From Saprospiraceae bacterium (lineage in GTDB: Bacteria > Bacteroidota > Bacteroidia > Chitinophagales > Saprospiraceae): 64,000 nt of DNA. The notes below the pieces were generated by a model, which saw only the letters and a program-made list of their open reading frames with translations, was not told the DNA's origin and searched no databases. This document shows, piece by piece, positions 1 to 8,551 of this stretch; positions within the stretch are counted from its first letter, which is position 1; every line of letters begins with the position of its first letter. The DNA lies in contig JAKVCU010000066.1 of NCBI GenBank assembly GCA_022448955.1, forward strand, positions 1 to 64,000. The letters are read 5' to 3'. The position numbers and the translations under genes are program-made.

Positions 1-179
1 AAATTTTTTTCATATATAACTTGATTTCTTACGACAGCAAAAACGCGAAGAATGATTTTATTTCTCAAAGCATTGATAACACTCAAGAATGGTTTACCTC
101 AGCTAAAAAATCGTGCTCAATCTTATTATCCTTAGTTGCTTGGAATTTTTGCACTGACCATCCAGTTACTATGCTTGTT

Positions 180-638
180 TTATTTTTGTAAAAAAATTGC
201 TTTTAAGCAATTCCAGAGAGCGGCAGATTTAACTTTTCCCCCTGCTTTACGTTCTTTAAGAATAATGGATAAGTCATCGGCGAATATAAAACGAATATTG
301 TTAAGTAGAAAAGGCTGATATAACTTGATAGATATGTTAAGGCCAATTTCTTGCGGCTTGCGCCCAAACACCAATACGTATTTAATACTATTTGAGCAAG
401 TAATCTGAGCGAGTGAAAAGCTTGGTATATTTTCGGCAGGGAGCCAAAGAGTATCTTGCTCTATATCTATTTTAGCAGCAGCTAGAATTTTAGCTAAAAA
501 AGCTTGTAATTCATTTGCTGAATCTAAAACATTATAAGTTATAAAAATACCTTTTGTATTTTTACCTTTTAATTGTGATTTCCACTTTGTGGGTTCTGAA
601 ACAGAGAATATTTGAAAATCTCTAAAGCTAGGACTCAA
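180..638 (-). CDS. Hypothetical protein, 152 aa
   Basis: Not recognised with confidence. The reading frame opens at a TTG (complement of 636-638); an in-frame stop lies five codons upstream, so the start cannot lie much further up. The protein is soluble in appearance, with no signal peptide or membrane segment, alternating hydrophobic strands and helices (for example SIKYVLVFGRKPQEIGLNI) and a basic C-terminal stretch (KERKAGGKVKSA). It lies head-to-head with ilvE with about 115 bases between the two starts, so the two may share a divergent promoter region. The composition is that of a real coding sequence rather than a shadow, but no catalytic motif is visible and I assign no function. Confidence 0.6.
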   Translation of the reverse strand: MSPSFRDFQIFSVSEPTKWKSQLKGKNTKGIFITYNVLDSANELQAFLAKILAAAKIDIEQDTLWLPAENIPSFSLAQITCSNSIKYVLVFGRKPQEIGLNISIKLYQPFLLNNIRFIFADDLSIILKERKAGGKVKSAALWNCLKAIFLQK

Positions 639-755
639 AATAAAATAATTTTATAAGGCATTTCAGCCAAATTATAGTTTAAAAAAAATGACTTATATTA
701 ACCAATATAAAATTTATTTATTATTTCGTGAATAAATCATTAAATTTTCTTGCCT

Positions 756-1838
756 ATGAAATATAATATCACAGTAAGTAAGACCGAAGCTTCTCGACTT
801 TCTTCGGTTGACTTCGACAACATTCCTTTCGGGAGAGTATTCTCTGACCACATGTTTGTGGCAGACTACCAAGACGGAGAATGGCAAGATTTAAGAATTG
901 TTCCTTTCGGGAATTTTGAGATGCATCCAGCAGCCATGGTATTGCACTATGGTCAAGCTATTTTTGAAGGCATGAAAGCTTCCAAGACAGTTGATGGTAA
1001 GGCAATGCTTCTACGTCCTGAAATGCATGCCAAAAGGATTAATGCATCAGCTGCACGAATGTGTATGCCAGCTGTACCTGAAGATTTATTTTTAGAGGCC
1101 TTACATGCACTAATTGATTTAGACCAAGCTTGGATTCCACCACAGCTAGGGAGTGCGTTATATATCCGTCCATATATGTTTGCTACGGATGAATTCATTG
1201 GTGTCAAACCTTCACAGAGGTATAAGTTTATCATTTTTACTGGCCCTGTAGGCCCATATTATCCTAAGCCTGTTAGTTTAATTGCAGAGCAAAAATATGT
1301 TAGAGCAGTCAATGGCGGTACTGGTGAAGCAAAAGCAGCGGGTAATTATGCTGGTTCATTGCTTCCTGCAAAAATCGCTAATGAAAAAGGATATGATCAG
1401 GTAATGTGGATGGATGGCAGTGAATTTAAGTACATTCAGGAAGTAGGTACCATGAATATCTTTTTTGTAATTGATGGCAAAGTAATTACTCCAGCTACAG
1501 ATGGGGCGATACTGAAAGGAATTACAAGAGATTCTATTTTAAATATTCTTAAGGATAAAGGATACCAAATAGAAGAACGTCCACTAGCAATTGATGAAGT
1601 AGTAAAGGCCCATGAAGCGGGGAAATTGGAAGAAGTTTTTGGTTCAGGTACCGCAGCAGTAATTGCTCATGTAGCAAAAATTGCTTACCAGGATAAGGAG
1701 ATGGTACTTCCACCAATGGAGGAAAGAAAAATAGGTGCTATGATTAAGGAAGAGATTGATGGATTAAGAGCTGGCACAATTGAAGATGAAAGAGGATGGG
1801 TTGTAGCTGTGCAATCAGATATTTTAGTAAATATATAA
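756..1838 (+). CDS. ilvE: Branched-chain amino acid aminotransferase
   Basis: Pyridoxal-phosphate fold-type IV aminotransferase, predicted to interconvert leucine, isoleucine and valine with their 2-oxo acids using glutamate/2-oxoglutarate in the cytoplasm. About 360 residues, normal for the bacterial/eukaryotic-type enzyme. Visible signatures are the substrate-side segment HYGQAIFEGMKA near residue 70, the cofactor lysine region GGTGEAKAAGNYAGS near residue 195, the family motif YIQEVGTMNIFFV near residue 230 and GSGTAAVI near residue 305. I chose the ATG at 756; an in-frame TTG two codons upstream (750) is possible but unneeded. The gene stands alone, followed by a strong hairpin terminator shared with the convergent neighbour. 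Confidence 0.96.
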   Translation: MKYNITVSKTEASRLSSVDFDNIPFGRVFSDHMFVADYQDGEWQDLRIVPFGNFEMHPAAMVLHYGQAIFEGMKASKTVDGKAMLLRPEMHAKRINASAARMCMPAVPEDLFLEALHALIDLDQAWIPPQLGSALYIRPYMFATDEFIGVKPSQRYKFIIFTGPVGPYYPKPVSLIAEQKYVRAVNGGTGEAKAAGNYAGSLLPAKIANEKGYDQVMWMDGSEFKYIQEVGTMNIFFVIDGKVITPATDGAILKGITRDSILNILKDKGYQIEERPLAIDEVVKAHEAGKLEEVFGSGTAAVIAHVAKIAYQDKEMVLPPMEERKIGAMIKEEIDGLRAGTIEDERGWVVAVQSDILVNI

Positions 1839-1842
1839 AAGA

Positions 1843-1874
1843 AAAAGAGGCTGATCTGTAGATGAGCCTCTTTT
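1843..1874. terminator. Bidirectional intrinsic terminator between ilvE and the convergent gene
   Basis: Ten-base perfect stem AAAAGAGGCT (1843-1852) / AGCCTCTTTT (1865-1874) with a 12-base loop. The arms themselves carry the A-run and T-run, so the hairpin can stop transcription from both sides, which fits the convergent genes that flank it. Confidence 0.85.
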
Positions 1875-1884
1875 ATTTTATTTC

Positions 1885-2511
1885 TTAACGTGAAAATTTC
1901 TTCTTTAATTTTCCGTCTTTAGAAGTCCATTCTGGTAAAGCATATGAAAATCCACGCCCTTCATATCTTAGTTTGAGGATATCTCCTCGGCGATTAGCTA
2001 ATTTGTGGATACTTCGGTTCAATTTGATTTTAAAATCATCAAGATCAAATTTTTCACCTTTTGTTTTAGCATCCTCTTCTGCCAAATATATAATTTCAGC
2101 AGCGATTAATGGCTTTTGAAAATGGTTTAGTTGCCCCATGACGAAATTATCCGTTTCTGACAATTTGTATCCTCTTCTCTGGCTGCTGGATTGCAAAATG
2201 CTTTTCTTTTTATCTGAGCGATTCTCATTTTCGGAAGGGCGTCCTTTTTTTCTTTTTTTTGTTCCTTCAGTAATAACTTCTGCATTCGAATCTGTTCCAG
2301 ATTTATGATTTTCTGTTCCTTTTGTGGTAGAAGTAATAGAAACGATTGGTGCATCTGGAATATCAAATACTGGTTTTTGATTGAGTTCAGATTGTAATTC
2401 CTGAATGGTTTTCTGAGTTTTCTGTAATTGATAACTCAATTTTCTGACTTCGGAGTAATACCTACCAATTAACTCTTGAAGTTCAGATCGGCTTAAACTT
2501 AACTTGTTCAT
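1885..2511 (-). CDS. Putative AT-hook / winged-helix DNA-binding protein with N-terminal coiled coil
   Basis: A 208-residue protein in three parts. Residues 1-45 form a likely coiled coil (LSRSELQELIGRYYSEVRKL, then regular leucine/isoleucine spacing). Residues 50-115 are a low-complexity charged linker containing KKRKKGRPSENEN near residue 90, which matches the basic-GRP core of an AT-hook. Residues 120-208 are compact, ending in a helix rich in basic residues (KLNRSIHKLANRRGDILKL) and a YEGRGFSYALPEW strand pair that resembles a recognition helix plus wing. From this I infer a dimeric nucleoid- or promoter-binding protein. The role is not established, and the family may be restricted to Bacteroidota. 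The ATG start is unambiguous, and the gene shares a terminator with ilvE. Confidence 0.72.
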   Translation of the reverse strand: MNKLSLSRSELQELIGRYYSEVRKLSYQLQKTQKTIQELQSELNQKPVFDIPDAPIVSITSTTKGTENHKSGTDSNAEVITEGTKKRKKGRPSENENRSDKKKSILQSSSQRRGYKLSETDNFVMGQLNHFQKPLIAAEIIYLAEEDAKTKGEKFDLDDFKIKLNRSIHKLANRRGDILKLRYEGRGFSYALPEWTSKDGKLKKKFSR

Positions 2512-2659
2512 TTAACTCTCAAAATTTTGTTATTGAATCACTACCAAAAATCAAAGCATTTAAATTCAAATTTGGTCTTTATTTTCGGGCAGTTTTTACG
2601 CTGAGAGTTTTAGGTGTAACTTAATGTGATTGACTGATTAAAGAGAATACTGGTGAATT

Positions 2660-3259
2660 TTAGGAAGCTGCTTCCACTTCTGCCCAGTTCTCTTGTCTTT
2701 CGATTCTTTTAATTTGTGTGACACTTACATTGAATTTTTTCGCAATAATTTTGGTCTTTGTCTTGTTATTCTTCAGCCATTTTTTGATAATGGCTACTTT
2801 AGTTTCTGTAAGTTTATTATTAGTTATAGGTTTAGGTTTATCCTTTGGTATTAATCCATGCCTTTTCTTATATTCTACTCTACCCTCCAAGTGATGTTTC
2901 CATTCTTTTTCAGTAGCCCATATTAGATTAGAGGTTCTGTTATCTAAGGTATCATGATTTTTGTGTAAAATGTAAGTATGTTTTTCTGAGGGCTTACGGA
3001 CAAAATTTTCTGCTATGGCTTTGTGTATGAATAAGGATTGGTATCCTTCCACTAGTCTAATATTAATAGACTTGTAGCCTCGTCTTCCGAGACTTCCTTT
3101 CAATTCCATTTCAGTATTTATTTTCCTATTAAAAGCTTTCGCTCTGCCATAGGTACTTACATAATAATCTTTTTGCTTGGTTGGCCCTTTCAGTATTACT
3201 TTGACCCATATTTCTCCTGCCTTATCTTCGACAAGTTTTACTTGCTTAGCCTTACTCAT
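2660..3259 (-). CDS. NUMOD4/HNH homing-endonuclease-like protein with C-terminal helix-turn-helix
   Basis: A 199-residue free-standing endonuclease of the type often carried by phages and mobile introns. A NUMOD4-like segment lies near residues 17-50 (WVKVILKGP, then YYVSTYGRAKAFNRK). An HNH_3-like core follows near residues 85-125 (IHKAIAENFVRKP, then ILHKNHDTLDNRTSNLIWAT) with the expected His, Asn and downstream NL-W-T pattern. A lysine-rich linker leads to a helix-turn-helix near residues 150-190 (LTETKVAIIKKWLKNN, IAKKFNVSVTQIKRI). Length and key residues look intact, so it may be active. No intron or intein is visible around it. It is followed on its 5' side by a long gene-free stretch that holds a dispersed repeat, which suggests a mobile-DNA landing zone. 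Confidence 0.82.
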   Translation of the reverse strand: MSKAKQVKLVEDKAGEIWVKVILKGPTKQKDYYVSTYGRAKAFNRKINTEMELKGSLGRRGYKSINIRLVEGYQSLFIHKAIAENFVRKPSEKHTYILHKNHDTLDNRTSNLIWATEKEWKHHLEGRVEYKKRHGLIPKDKPKPITNNKLTETKVAIIKKWLKNNKTKTKIIAKKFNVSVTQIKRIERQENWAEVEAAS

Positions 3260-3953
3260 TTGTTCAGTTTTAATGATGTATCATTTTTCCTATTTTCTGC
3301 TAATAGACAGAATAATGGAACAAACTAGCAATAGCTTTGTTTTCAAAAATAAAATTTTAAAAAATGAAGTATAGGTTTTGAAGCGTTTTGCAAATATAAT
3401 AAATCATTACATTTATCAAATATAAATTAATAAAATATTGCCAACGGAAGCGCATAAAAACAATTTACAGCTTTTTAAAGAAAAAAACAAGTCTTTCGCA
3501 ATGGCACATAAGTCATGGATTCATAAAGAAATACATAGTATTGCTTATTTCTAGTTATAAGAAATTCGTACAATATTAGTTTGCCTTAAATTATTCAAAA
3601 AAAACGTCTGCTATCAAACTGATATTACATCATCTACAAAAAGAATTTCTTTTGAAAATTAGATTTATTCCTAAATTTTAAATAGATGTAATTCTATTAC
3701 CTAAAATTAGCAGTGTATTTGAGTCATAATTTCGAAAAATTGGCAACCCATATATAAGTTAATGAGCGGCTAGTCAAAATTACTAGTATCATAAAATGGT
3801 CAGTTGGAAAATCATGTGGAACTGACGATAGTAAAGTTAAGCATGATTTTTGAGGGGACGCTAAAATTTGTCTGCCTAGGGCTGAATTTTATTACACCAA
3901 TTTTCTGACCTAACTCCCTAACTTATTCTTGTCAAATAAGTTAGCTTTGCAAC
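3260..3953. other. Gene-free stretch carrying dispersed repeat copy 1
   Basis: About 690 AT-rich bases with no credible coding region; short frames here have no family resemblance or coding-like composition. The right half (about 3760-3925) is copy 1 of the dispersed repeat described separately. The promoter of the endonuclease gene should lie at the left edge, but no clear TAnnTTTG motif was fixed. Confidence 0.6.
3760..3925 (+). repeat. Dispersed miniature element family A, copy 1 (full length)
   Basis: Head GCGGCTAGTCAAAATT at 3766, a 43-base hairpin core at 3808-3850 (arms AAAATCAT / ATGATTTT with AACTGACGA in the middle), then a tail ending CACCAATTTTCTGACC and CTAACTTA. Head, core and tail each align with other copies at 10.9, 14.8 (tail only), 23.7-23.9 (reverse) and 52.1 kb. 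Compared with copy 2 (52.1 kb) it has an extra segment TTTGTCTGCCTAGGGCTG between core and tail; the same motif reappears inverted in copy 3 (10.9 kb). Confidence 0.75.
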
Positions 3954-4907
3954 ATGATTAGTTATTTAAAAAGAAAAGAAATTAATGACCAACTGTGGAA
4001 TACTACTGTCCAAAAGGCAAAGAATGGACTACCATACTTTTACACATGGCACCTAGATAATTGTTGTAAGCATTGGAGTGCACTTGTATGGGAAGAATAC
4101 AAATTTATCATGCCGCTTCCATATAACAACAAACTTCTCATTACTAAACAACTTTTCCAACCAATATTGACTCAGCAATTAGGTATCATTGGGAATGGCC
4201 TTACGGCAAATATTGCGGAACAGTTTTTAAAGAATATTCCTCCCTATTTTAAATATATTAATATCCAATTACATCACAAAACGCCAACTATCGATACTAA
4301 TGATAAAGGAACAACGCTGTGGCCTAATCATATTCATACAAAAGATAATTACGTAATACCACTTGATAAAGAGGAAGAAATATTGATAAAAGGACTGAAT
4401 AGAGAGATTAGAAGAAACCTTAGAAAGTTGGCGACTAAACACAATATAAAGCCTATCAATTCTGCTCAAATTATTGTTGATTTCTACTTCAAACAATTTG
4501 GTAAAAAATTAAATTTATCACTAACAACACGGCAAACTATATTTAATATTATGGATGCTCACTTAAAGCACAATACTATTGAAATATATGGTTGTTATGA
4601 TAATGAAGAGCAGCTTTGTTGTGCTACTGCTTTTTTGCACAGCCACGATCGTTTAATATCTATTTTTGGAGGCCCAAGTGAAGCCGGGAAAAAGATCTAT
4701 GCTATGCATGCCATTTATGCCCATGTGATAAAAAAATACGCTAATACTCCTAAAATAGTTGATTTCATGGGTTCAGAGATTAAAGGGGTAGCATTTTGGA
4801 TGCGTAGTATGGGAGGCATATTACAGCCCTACTTCAAATATGAAGTGGATGATTTACCCAGACTAATAAGTTTTATCAAACATCGAAAGTGGAAAGTATC
4901 AAACTAA
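3954..4907 (+). CDS. FemAB/GNAT-like acyltransferase family protein
   Basis: A 317-residue cytoplasmic protein resembling the Bacteroidota FemAB-like, GNAT-fold proteins. Cues are the N-terminal WSALVWEEYKFIMPLPYNNK and FQPILTQQLGIIG segments, the basic helix NREIRRNLRKLATKH near residue 150, the central strand EIYGCYDNEEQLCCATAFL near residue 215, the GGPSEAGKKIYAMHAI turn near 240, and a C-terminal DFMGSEIKGVAFWMRSMGG motif where the related enzymes have DF-G-S----I--F---FG. Such proteins transfer acyl or aminoacyl groups, often to cell-envelope precursors, but the substrate here is unknown. Its last nine bases overlap the end of the convergent yjjG-like gene. Confidence 0.75.
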   Translation: MISYLKRKEINDQLWNTTVQKAKNGLPYFYTWHLDNCCKHWSALVWEEYKFIMPLPYNNKLLITKQLFQPILTQQLGIIGNGLTANIAEQFLKNIPPYFKYINIQLHHKTPTIDTNDKGTTLWPNHIHTKDNYVIPLDKEEEILIKGLNREIRRNLRKLATKHNIKPINSAQIIVDFYFKQFGKKLNLSLTTRQTIFNIMDAHLKHNTIEIYGCYDNEEQLCCATAFLHSHDRLISIFGGPSEAGKKIYAMHAIYAHVIKKYANTPKIVDFMGSEIKGVAFWMRSMGGILQPYFKYEVDDLPRLISFIKHRKWKVSN

Positions 4908-5591
4908 AAATAAAGACCTTAATTCATCCATATTTTTAACTTCATATTTTGGCTGTATTTCTGTATCATTTTCCTTTTGCCGATAATTATACCAACAAGT
5001 TGAAATACCATAGTTATTTCCACCTTTGATATCAGAATTTAAATTATCCCCCACAATGACTACCTTTTTCTTCTCTGGGAAGTTAATTTGTTCAAATGTA
5101 TACTGAAAAAAATCTTGCGATGGTTTTGCAAAACCAATTTCATCAGATACAATAATGGTATCAAATAAGTCGTAAATCCCTGCTTGTCGGAAACGAGGTC
5201 TTTGCACTTCTTTTAATCCATTTGTGACTATTGCTAATCGATATGTCCCTTGCAAGTCCTCTAGTAAATTTTGACTGCCTTCAATCATAAATCCAGCCTC
5301 ACTCAATCGACCTAAATATTGCTCTTCAAAAGATTTGGGAGATACATCTGATCGTCCAATTGCTGATAGAAACAATTCAAATCGTTTCCATCGCAATTCT
5401 GATTTGGTCATTTTCCCATTTTCAAAAGCACTCCAGCACTGATGATTGATTACTTTATAGGTTTGATGCAAAGATGAAGTATAGGGAATTGACTTTTCTT
5501 TCAAAGTATGACTAAGAGCAAATAATTCGGCTTCATCAAAGTCTAATAAAGTATTATCAGCATCAAATAATATCCATTCGTAAGATTGCAT
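4899..5591 (-). CDS. yjjG: YjjG-family noncanonical pyrimidine nucleotidase (HAD superfamily)
   Basis: A 230-residue HAD-superfamily phosphatase. Motif I is FDADNTLLDFDEAE near residue 9, with the nucleophile Asp and acid Asp; motif II is IVTNGLKEVQRPR near residue 121; the motif III lysine is in GFAKPSQDFF near residue 155; motif IV is VVIVGDNLNSDIKGG near residue 177. The FDADNTLLDF start and length match the YjjG subgroup, which dephosphorylates noncanonical pyrimidine nucleotides (house-cleaning). It begins two bases after the coaD stop, so the two are almost certainly co-transcribed. Its 3' end overlaps the convergent FemAB-like gene by nine bases. Confidence 0.9.
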   Translation of the reverse strand: MQSYEWILFDADNTLLDFDEAELFALSHTLKEKSIPYTSSLHQTYKVINHQCWSAFENGKMTKSELRWKRFELFLSAIGRSDVSPKSFEEQYLGRLSEAGFMIEGSQNLLEDLQGTYRLAIVTNGLKEVQRPRFRQAGIYDLFDTIIVSDEIGFAKPSQDFFQYTFEQINFPEKKKVVIVGDNLNSDIKGGNNYGISTCWYNYRQKENDTEIQPKYEVKNMDELRSLFLV

Positions 5592-5593
5592 AA

Positions 5594-6067
5594 TTAAAAT
5601 TTTGGGACGATCACTTCTGCAGGAATAAATGGGCTAGCATCACCATTCCCCTTGATAATTTCTCTGACAATAGTGGAACTAATGTGGGAGTATTCTGGCT
5701 GAGAGATCAAAAAGATCGTTTCGATGCCATCACCAACAATATGATTTAACTGAGAAATAGTTTTTTCATAATCAAAATCTGAGGCATTTCTCAAACCGCG
5801 AAGTAAGTACCTTGCACCTATTTCATTACAATAATTAGCTGTTAAACCCTGAAAATGAGCAACTTCTACTTGATTATAATCAGCAAAAACTGCCTCTAAC
5901 CATTCCTTTCGTTGATCCAGATCAAAAAGGTATTTTTTTTGAGAGTTGAGACCGATAGCCACTACAATTTTATCAAATAGTGGCAATCCTCGTTTTACTA
6001 GGTCTACATGCCCTACAGTGATTGGATCAAAAGAACCAGGAAATACAGCAATTTTTGTCATGATCAT
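5594..6067 (-). CDS. coaD: Pantetheine-phosphate adenylyltransferase
   Basis: Catalyses the penultimate step of coenzyme A synthesis, joining ATP to 4'-phosphopantetheine to give dephospho-CoA. The 157-residue length is typical. Visible motifs are AVFPGSFDPITVGHVDLVKRG, with the T/HxGH nucleotidyltransferase element, LLRGLRNASDFDYE and the C-terminal ISSTIVREIIKGNGD. Two ATGs are possible, at 6065-6067 and 6059-6061 (MIMTK); the second gives the more typical N-terminus MTKIAVFPGS. First gene of a two-gene unit with yjjG. Confidence 0.96.
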   Translation of the reverse strand: MIMTKIAVFPGSFDPITVGHVDLVKRGLPLFDKIVVAIGLNSQKKYLFDLDQRKEWLEAVFADYNQVEVAHFQGLTANYCNEIGARYLLRGLRNASDFDYEKTISQLNHIVGDGIETIFLISQPEYSHISSTIVREIIKGNGDASPFIPAEVIVPKF

Positions 6068-6119
6068 TAGTTTGAGGCCTCAAATTAATCATCTATTCGT
6101 TTAATTCAATTTATTTCCT

Positions 6120-6650
6120 TCAAAATGTAGTCTGATCACCATAGGACGATAAAATACCTTGATAAATTTCAAAATTTTCTTGATCAAAACACACAAAAAT
6201 AACCTGATCTAAATCTTCACGATCTTCAAAATGTTTTACCGTATTTATGGCAATTTGGGCTGCTCTTTTTTTGGGGAAACGATATACACCTGTACTAATA
6301 TTAGGAAAAGCAATCGTCCTCAATCCATGTTTCAAAGCTAATTGAATACTATTTATATAACAATTCTCTAGTTTCTGGTCCTGTTTGGTATGGCCATTCC
6401 AAATGGGGCCAACTGTGTGAATTACATTCTTCGAAGGCATATTCCCAGCGGTAGTGATTACGGCTTCTCCAGTTCTGCATTTTCCTTGACGGTTTCTAAT
6501 TTGCATACATTCCTCTAGGATGGCCTTCCCTCCTGCCCTGTGAATGGCACCATCAACACCACCACCACCCATTAAAGACGAATTAGCAGCATTTACAATT
6601 GCATCAACATGTAAAACAGTAATATCTCCTTGGATAAGTTCTATTGTCAT
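6120..6650 (-). CDS. Macrodomain protein, probable O-acetyl-ADP-ribose deacetylase (YmdB-like)
   Basis: A single macrodomain of about 176 residues. The ligand-binding elements are [58 protein letters not shown] and the loop [14 protein letters not shown]; the Asn and Asp positions needed for ADP-ribose hydrolysis in the MacroD/YmdB group are present. It probably removes ADP-ribose from O-acetyl-ADP-ribose or modified proteins. I chose the ATG at 6648-6650 (MTIELIQGD), which is where the family starts. An in-frame ATG 12 codons upstream would add an unrelated leader. Single gene, separated from its neighbours. Confidence 0.92.
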   Translation of the reverse strand: MTIELIQGDITVLHVDAIVNAANSSLMGGGGVDGAIHRAGGKAILEECMQIRNRQGKCRTGEAVITTAGNMPSKNVIHTVGPIWNGHTKQDQKLENCYINSIQLALKHGLRTIAFPNISTGVYRFPKKRAAQIAINTVKHFEDREDLDQVIFVCFDQENFEIYQGILSSYGDQTTF

Positions 6651-6812
6651 TGGTATTTTTCTAAAGTTTACACTTTGGGCATTCAATAAGTTCCAAATTC
6701 GCTGATTGCTTTACAAACTTATGATGATAAACTTGTCCTTTATTTGGCGAAAGCCTTAATAATATATTTACTTTTCAGGAAATTAATGGCGCCATCTCAC
6801 AAAGTCACAAAA

Positions 6813-8381
6813 CTACCAACTATCAATCATACGATGACTAGCCTTTATCGAATGACTCTCAATCCCTTGTACAATCCAATCTCGGGTATACTTAGGATCA
6901 ATCACTTCATCAAACTCTAAAAAGGAAGCAGCACTTTGAGCCTTTCCCCGATCATATAAGGCTTTTAGGTACTGATCATAAAGCGCTTGTCGTTTTTCTT
7001 CATTTGTTTCCGCTTCCAACTCTTTTCTAAAACCTAATTTTACGGCACCTTCCAAGCCCATTCCACCAAATTCGCCAGTTGGCCAAGCGATGGTGAAGTA
7101 AGATTCGTGTAAACTTCCTCCTGCCATAGCCATGGCACCTAGTCCGTATGCTTTTCGCAAAACTACGGTAAAAATAGGCACTTGTAGAGATGCACCAACC
7201 ATAAACATCCTAGAGGAATGGCGCACCATAGCCTTCTTTTCAAAAGTTGGTCCAACCATAAATCCTGGAGCATCGCAAAGCGATAGAATCGGGATGCCAA
7301 AGGCATCACATAGCTGCATAAAACGTGCAGCCTTATCTGCAGCATCACTATCAATAGCACCGCCCAAGTGCCGAGTACTATTTGCCATAAGGCCAAGCGG
7401 ATAACCATTGATCCGGATAAAAGCAGTTACCAGATTTTTTGCAAACCCACCTCTTAATTCAAGCACAGAGTCTTTGTCTGCTAAGGTGTGGATGACTTTA
7501 AATATATCATATGCAAATTTGCGATTAAGCGGTACGATATCTCGTAATTGATCTTGATCTTCCACTTCAAAATTTGCTTTTTTACCTTGAAAGTAGGACA
7601 GGTATTTTTTAGCAGCTTCGACTGCTGCTGCTTCATCTTGGACTAAAATATCAATGACTCCATTTTTGAATAGTTCTGTTGATGGTCCAATCTGAGTAGG
7701 ATGAAAATGCCCCAGCCCCCCACCTGCAATCATTGCAGGTCCTCCCATTCCAATGGAAGCATTTTCGGTAGCAATAAGGACATCCGAACTGCCTGCAATA
7801 GAGGCATTACCCGCAAAACAATACCCCCCGACCACGGCTATACGAGGCACCTTCCCGCTCAAGCGTGCATATTCCACGAAAGTGGGAACATCCAGACCTC
7901 CCGAATGAATCAATTCAAAATCTACATCCCCTGGCCGACCGCCGCCGCCCTCTGCAAAGAAGATGATTGGCAAGTTTGCAGAACGAGCCATTTGAATTGC
8001 ACGATCCGTTTTTTTATGATTAAATGCGCCTTGCGTTCCAGCCAAAACTGTATAATCATAACTCAAAACCATACACTTGCACTTCGGCAGCTCAAAAAAT
8101 ACACCATTTACTTCCCCTACCCCAGTGATCAAACCATCAGCTGGTGTATTTTTGATCAAATCTTCCATTGTTCGGCGCCCACGCTGAGCAGCTACCATTA
8201 GTGAGCCAAATTCAGTAAATGATCCCATATCACAGAGATGATCAATATTCTCTCGTGCTGTTCTCAGGCCTTTATCATAGCGCTTTTGCACTGCTTCTGC
8301 CCTATTTTCATCGAGCAGAAATGATTTTCTGTCCTCCAGTGACTGTATATCAGGGCGTTGATCTTGATCGTTTTTCATCAC
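6813..8381 (-). CDS. Acyl-CoA carboxylase carboxyltransferase (beta) subunit
   Basis: A 522-residue biotin-dependent carboxyltransferase subunit of the propionyl-CoA/methylcrotonyl-CoA carboxylase type (crotonase fold, two halves). The N-terminal half has GLITGVGEVNG, FFAEGGGGRPGDVDFE and GYCFAGNASIAGSSD with the GMGGPAMIAGGG oxyanion region. The C-terminal half has SLCDAPGFMVGPTFE, the ARM-type RKAYGLGAMAMAGG and PTGEFGGMGLEGAV. It would transfer carboxyl from carboxybiotin to an acyl-CoA. Unusually, no biotin carboxylase or biotin-carrier gene is adjacent, so the alpha partner must be elsewhere and the acyl-CoA specificity cannot be read from context. ATG at 8379-8381, with a second ATG immediately following. 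Confidence 0.92.
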   Translation of the reverse strand: MMKNDQDQRPDIQSLEDRKSFLLDENRAEAVQKRYDKGLRTARENIDHLCDMGSFTEFGSLMVAAQRGRRTMEDLIKNTPADGLITGVGEVNGVFFELPKCKCMVLSYDYTVLAGTQGAFNHKKTDRAIQMARSANLPIIFFAEGGGGRPGDVDFELIHSGGLDVPTFVEYARLSGKVPRIAVVGGYCFAGNASIAGSSDVLIATENASIGMGGPAMIAGGGLGHFHPTQIGPSTELFKNGVIDILVQDEAAAVEAAKKYLSYFQGKKANFEVEDQDQLRDIVPLNRKFAYDIFKVIHTLADKDSVLELRGGFAKNLVTAFIRINGYPLGLMANSTRHLGGAIDSDAADKAARFMQLCDAFGIPILSLCDAPGFMVGPTFEKKAMVRHSSRMFMVGASLQVPIFTVVLRKAYGLGAMAMAGGSLHESYFTIAWPTGEFGGMGLEGAVKLGFRKELEAETNEEKRQALYDQYLKALYDRGKAQSAASFLEFDEVIDPKYTRDWIVQGIESHSIKASHRMIDSW

Positions 8382-8551
8382 TATTAAGTTGGTTGATTAA
8401 CAGATAATTGGTGTCCTTTGGAGCAAGTTGATAACGTAAACATCGAACAAAGCATGTTTGGTACCACTATTGCGTTAATATATCGTCTATATCAACTATT
8501 GATCAATTCGGCTGAAAAAATAAATTTCCAAACATGAATTTAGATATGATT

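Noticed and set aside
2127-2366. 79-codon minus-strand frame inside the AT-hook gene
   Set aside because: Alternative frame of the 208-residue gene, with no independent features.
3177-3374. 65-codon plus-strand frame over the endonuclease start
   Set aside because: Overlaps the antisense of a well-supported gene and has no coding features of its own.
7701-8201. 166-codon plus-strand frame
   Set aside because: Lies wholly antisense to the carboxyltransferase gene, whose protein is clearly conserved. It is a shadow.
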